Made by a program: the position numbers and the translations under genes. Below, piece after piece: positions 58,886-64,000 of a stretch of DNA of 64,000 bases. The notes under the pieces were generated by a model. The model saw nothing but the letters and a program-made list of their open reading frames with translations, searched no databases and was not told the origin of the DNA. This DNA is from Pseudomonas sp. NFIX28 (GTDB lineage Bacteria; Pseudomonadota; Gammaproteobacteria; Pseudomonadales; Pseudomonadaceae). The stretch covers positions 56,426 to 120,425 of the forward strand of contig NZ_FNPW01000005.1 of NCBI RefSeq assembly GCF_900107395.1. Direction: 5' to 3'. Positions within the stretch are counted from its first letter, which is position 1, and the number at the start of each line of letters is the position of its first letter.

Positions 58886-59016
58886 TGTAGCCCCTGCCGC
58901 AGGCTGCGATCGTCCGCGTAGCGGGCGCCAAACCAGACGCCGCGGTGTATCAGGCAGATCGCGTCAACCAGGGTGCGTCTCCTGCGGAGCCGATCGCAGC
59001 CTGCGGCAGCGGCTAC
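58886..59016. repeat. Family-B palindromic repeat between ureD and ureA
   Basis: TGTAGCCCCTGCCGCAGGCT ... GCCTGCGGCAGCGGCTAC, with a longer inner part than other copies (131 bp in all). No gene lies in the 202-bp gap. Confidence 0.85.
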
Positions 59017-59068
59017 GGATGCATCGCGCCATGCCCTCTTTCAACTGCTCAACAACGGATTTTGAACG

Positions 59069-59371
59069 ATGGACCTGACCCCACGCGAAAAAGACAAACT
59101 GCTGATCTTCACCGCCGGCCTGGTGGCCGAACGGCGCCTGGCCCGTGGCGTGAAGCTCAATTACCCGGAGGCCATGGCCTACATTTCCGCGGCGCTGCTC
59201 GAAGGCGCCCGCGACGGCCAGACCGTGGCCGAGCTGATGCATTACGGCACCACGCTGCTGACTCGCGAGCAGGTGATGGAAGGCATCGCCGAGATGATTC
59301 CGGAAATCCAGGTGGAAGCGACTTTCCCCGACGGCACCAAGCTGGTCACCGTCCACCAACCGATCGCCTGA
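59069..59371 (+). CDS. ureA: Urease gamma subunit
   Basis: A 100-residue structural subunit. It starts [20 protein letters not shown] and contains [40 protein letters not shown] and the C-terminal VTVHQPIA. With UreB and UreC it forms the nickel urease that hydrolyses urea to ammonia and carbonate. It is separated from ureB by two acetyltransferase genes, the PA4865-PA4867-like arrangement. Confidence 0.98.
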   Translation: MDLTPREKDKLLIFTAGLVAERRLARGVKLNYPEAMAYISAALLEGARDGQTVAELMHYGTTLLTREQVMEGIAEMIPEIQVEATFPDGTKLVTVHQPIA

Positions 59372-59379
59372 GGCCGCCC

Positions 59380-59913
59380 ATGACGTATTCCATCCGCGAT
59401 GCCGTGTCTGCCGACCTGCCGGCGATTCGCGATATCTACAACGACGCCGTCCTCAACACCACGGCGATCTGGAACGAGCAGGCCGTGGACCTGGGCAATC
59501 GCCAAGCCTGGTTCAACGCCCGCCAGGCCCAGGGTTATCCGATCCTGGTGGCGGTCGACGCCGAGGACCGCGTGCTCGGCTATGCCTCGTTCGGCGACTG
59601 GCGGCCTTTCGACGGCTTTCGCCATACCGTCGAGCACTCGGTGTATATCCGCGACGACCAGCGCGGCAACGGCCTCGGCCCGCGCCTGATGCAAGCGCTG
59701 ATCGAGCGCGCCGGGCGTTGCGACAAACACGTGATGGTCGCGGCCATCGAAAGCGGCAACGCCGCCTCGATCCGCCTGCACGAACGCCTGGGGTTCGTCA
59801 CCACCGGGCAGATGCCGCAAGTGGGCACCAAGTTCGGCCGCTGGCTGGATCTGACCTTCATGCAACTGACCCTCGATCCGGGGGCGCTGCCACCTACCGT
59901 CAACAAGGAGTGA
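59380..59913 (+). CDS. pat: GNAT acetyltransferase, Pat (phosphinothricin/methionine sulfoximine type)
   Basis: A 177-residue GCN5-type acetyltransferase. It begins MTYSIRDAVSADLPAIRDIY, continues NDAVLNTTAIWNE, and has the acetyl-CoA loop RDDQRGNGLGPRLMQALIER (the Q/RxxGxG/A motif) and NAASIRLHERLGFVTTG. These match the phosphinothricin acetyltransferase family; the P. aeruginosa counterpart PA4866 acts on methionine sulfoximine and sulfone. It lies eight bases after ureA. Confidence 0.92.
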   Translation: MTYSIRDAVSADLPAIRDIYNDAVLNTTAIWNEQAVDLGNRQAWFNARQAQGYPILVAVDAEDRVLGYASFGDWRPFDGFRHTVEHSVYIRDDQRGNGLGPRLMQALIERAGRCDKHVMVAAIESGNAASIRLHERLGFVTTGQMPQVGTKFGRWLDLTFMQLTLDPGALPPTVNKE

Positions 59914-60755
<842 letters not shown>

Positions 60756-60778
60756 GTAACGTGCGGTCCGTACCGGCC

Positions 60779-60842
60779 TCTTCGCGGGCAAGCCTCGCTC
60801 CTACGGGTTCGCGTCGTAGGAGCGAGGCTTGCCCGTGAAGAG
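60779..60842. repeat. Family-A palindromic repeat between ureB and ureC
   Basis: TTCGCGGGCAAGCCTCGCTC, CTAC is followed after 11 bases by its near-exact inverse. The arms are in the same order as the copy at 16478. Confidence 0.9.
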
Positions 60843-60890
60843 CGAGCTACGCGAGCGGTCTCAAATCCAATGGAATCCCAAGGCAAGCAC

Positions 60891-62591
<1,701 letters not shown>

Positions 62592-62729
62592 AGCGTGGAT
62601 CCAAACGGGCGTCCCTCCGGGCCGCCCAACGGTCAGCAAAACCGGGTCTCTTACCGTGTTGAACGGCTCAATCGCGACTAGAATTCGACAGGCCGTCCTC
62701 ACTCTTGCTGCCTGACAAGGTTCCCGGCC

Positions 62730-63872
62730 ATGCGTCTACCCGATTTCATCGTGCAACATGTCGAGCGCGTCGTTGATGAGTGGGAGCGGTTCGCCCGATC
62801 CATTGCCCCCGACACCGACTCCCTGACCCGCCTGCAATTGCGCGACCACGCCAAGTCCATCCTGCTGGCCGCCGCTCGCGACATGCGCACCGCCCAGACC
62901 GCCAGCGAACAGGCCGCCAAGGCGCGGGGCGAAGGCCCGGAAAAGACCCCGGGCCTCGACGAAGCCGCCGCCAACCATGGCGAATTGCGGCACAACGTGG
63001 GCTTCGACCTGGTGCAGATGACCTCGGAATTCCGACACCTGCGCGCCTGCGTGATCCGCCTCTGGGTCGCCAGCCTGGAAGTGCCGGAGCTGGACTATTT
63101 CCAGGACATGATCCGTTTCAACGAGGCCATCGACGAAGCGTTGGCCGAGTCCACCGCGGCCTATGCCGAACAGGTCAACCGTTCGCGGGATATCTTCCTG
63201 GCGATTCTCGGCCACGACCTGCGTACCCCCTTGCAGGCGGTGAGCATGTCCACCGAGATGCTGGCGCGCAAAGTCGCGCTGGACGCCGATGCGCAGGCCT
63301 ACGTGTCGCGGATCAAGAGCAGTTCCCGGCACATGGCGACGATGGTCGGCGATCTGCTGGAGTTCGTCCGCAGCCGCCTGGGCAGCAGCCTGCCCATCGA
63401 GCCGGCGCCCATGGACATGGCCAGTGCCGCCAAGGCGGCCATGGACGAAGCCTGCGCCGGCTGGCCGGACTGCACGCCGACGCTGAATTTTCATGGCGAC
63501 AGCCATGGCATCTGGGATCGCGGGCGCATCGAGCAGATGCTGCAGAACCTGATCGGCAACGCCCTGCAGCATGGCAGCAATAACCACACCGTGACCGTCA
63601 CCCTCACCGGCGGCGCCGAGCAGGTGCTGCTGACCATCCACAACTACGGCCCGCCAATCCCCAAGGAAGCCTTGAGTACCCTCTTCGATCCGCTGGTGCG
63701 CAGCGCCAACGAAGAACTCGGCAGTTCCTCCACCAGCCTCGGCCTGGGCCTGTTCATCGTCAAGGAAGTGGTCACCGCCCACCAGGGCAGCATCGAGGTC
63801 AGCTCCAACGAAACCGACGGCACCACCTTCACCGTGATCCTGCCACGGGTGTCCCACGCCGAATCCCTCTAA
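62730..63872 (+). CDS. Sensor histidine kinase, soluble, with RsbRD-like N-terminus
   Basis: A 380-residue kinase with no obvious membrane helix, so probably cytoplasmic. The first 150 residues form a helical region (DFIVQHVERVVDEWERFARS, FDLVQMTSEFRHLRACVIRL) resembling N-terminal RsbR/RsbRD-type sensor domains. It then has H-box LGHDLRTPLQAVSM (His162), N-box NLIGNALQHGSNNH, G1-like TIHNYGPPIP, F-box LFDPLV and G2 GLGLFIVKEVV. No response regulator is adjacent. Its signal is unknown. It follows ureC by 138 bases; a link to urea metabolism is not shown. Confidence 0.87.
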   Translation: MRLPDFIVQHVERVVDEWERFARSIAPDTDSLTRLQLRDHAKSILLAAARDMRTAQTASEQAAKARGEGPEKTPGLDEAAANHGELRHNVGFDLVQMTSEFRHLRACVIRLWVASLEVPELDYFQDMIRFNEAIDEALAESTAAYAEQVNRSRDIFLAILGHDLRTPLQAVSMSTEMLARKVALDADAQAYVSRIKSSSRHMATMVGDLLEFVRSRLGSSLPIEPAPMDMASAAKAAMDEACAGWPDCTPTLNFHGDSHGIWDRGRIEQMLQNLIGNALQHGSNNHTVTVTLTGGAEQVLLTIHNYGPPIPKEALSTLFDPLVRSANEELGSSSTSLGLGLFIVKEVVTAHQGSIEVSSNETDGTTFTVILPRVSHAESL

Positions 63873-63914
63873 CCTCGCGCCTACGGCCATCATGATTTTG
63901 TCGCACGCCCACCC

Positions 63915-64000
63915 CGTAGGAGCGAGGCTTGCCCGCGAACAAAGCACCGCGTTCCTACAGGCTCACCGCATCATCATTTTTTGCGGGCGAGCCTCGCTCC
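63915..64000. repeat. Family-A palindromic repeat, cut by the window end
   Basis: GTAGGAGCGAGGCTTGCCCG at 63915 and the inverse GCGGGCGAGCCTCGCTCC reaching 64000, about 43 bases after the kinase stop. Confidence 0.85.

Overview
The window is about 64 kb of chromosome from a GC-rich gammaproteobacterium, almost certainly a fluorescent Pseudomonas of the P. fluorescens/protegens/chlororaphis type. Three things point there: protein matches to Pseudomonas housekeeping genes (RetS, GcbA, PrmA-DusB-Fis-PurH-PurD), a gene order that follows the P. aeruginosa PAO1 PA4839-PA4868 block as I remember it, and two abundant families of palindromic intergenic repeats typical of this group. I recognised no tRNA, rRNA, CRISPR array, prophage or intact insertion sequence.

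Layout. 1-6.4 kb (minus strand): alpha-2-macroglobulin lipoprotein YfhM followed by the 5' part of pbpC (PBP1C, cut by the window edge), with a small membrane protein gene on the plus strand between them. 6.7-12.5 kb: DinF-like MATE exporter, then speA, a YciH/SUI1 protein, a Nudix hydrolase and a DUF2333 protein on the minus strand. 12.8-31.5 kb: a long plus-strand housekeeping run of gcbA (diguanylate cyclase), a CtpL-like chemoreceptor, dsbD, aroQ-accB-accC, prmA, a DUF3426 zinc-ribbon protein, dusB-fis, purH, purD, retS and a MarC-family protein.

From 31.6 to 52 kb the content is accessory relative to the PAO1 order, in which the MarC gene is followed directly by the urea genes. It begins with an 11-copy hexanucleotide tandem repeat and a DUF6124-like gene. 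Then come two divergent cobalamin gene sets: cobG-cobH-cobI-cobJ on minus, with CobJ fused to a CbiG-type domain, and cobL-cbiD-cobK on plus. A HigB/HigA-like toxin-antitoxin pair follows. Next is a copper cluster (DUF2946 protein, PCuAC chaperone, Met-rich DUF2946 protein, OprC-type TonB receptor, PepSY membrane protein with a Met/His-rich insert). Last is a cassette behind a near-consensus Zur box: TonB receptor, ABC ATPase, periplasmic binding protein and FecCD permease.

From 52.3 to 62.6 kb lies nitrogen scavenging: urtABCDE behind a sigma-54-type promoter, then ureD-ureA-pat-GNAT-ureB-ureC. The urease accessory genes ureE, ureF and ureG are not in the window. A sensor histidine kinase gene closes the window.

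The most interesting signals are the Zur-controlled chelate-uptake cassette beside B12 genes, the copper cluster, the sigma-54/NtrC-like promoter of the urea operon, the hexamer tandem repeat, and the palindromic repeats that sit inside operons (urt and ure).
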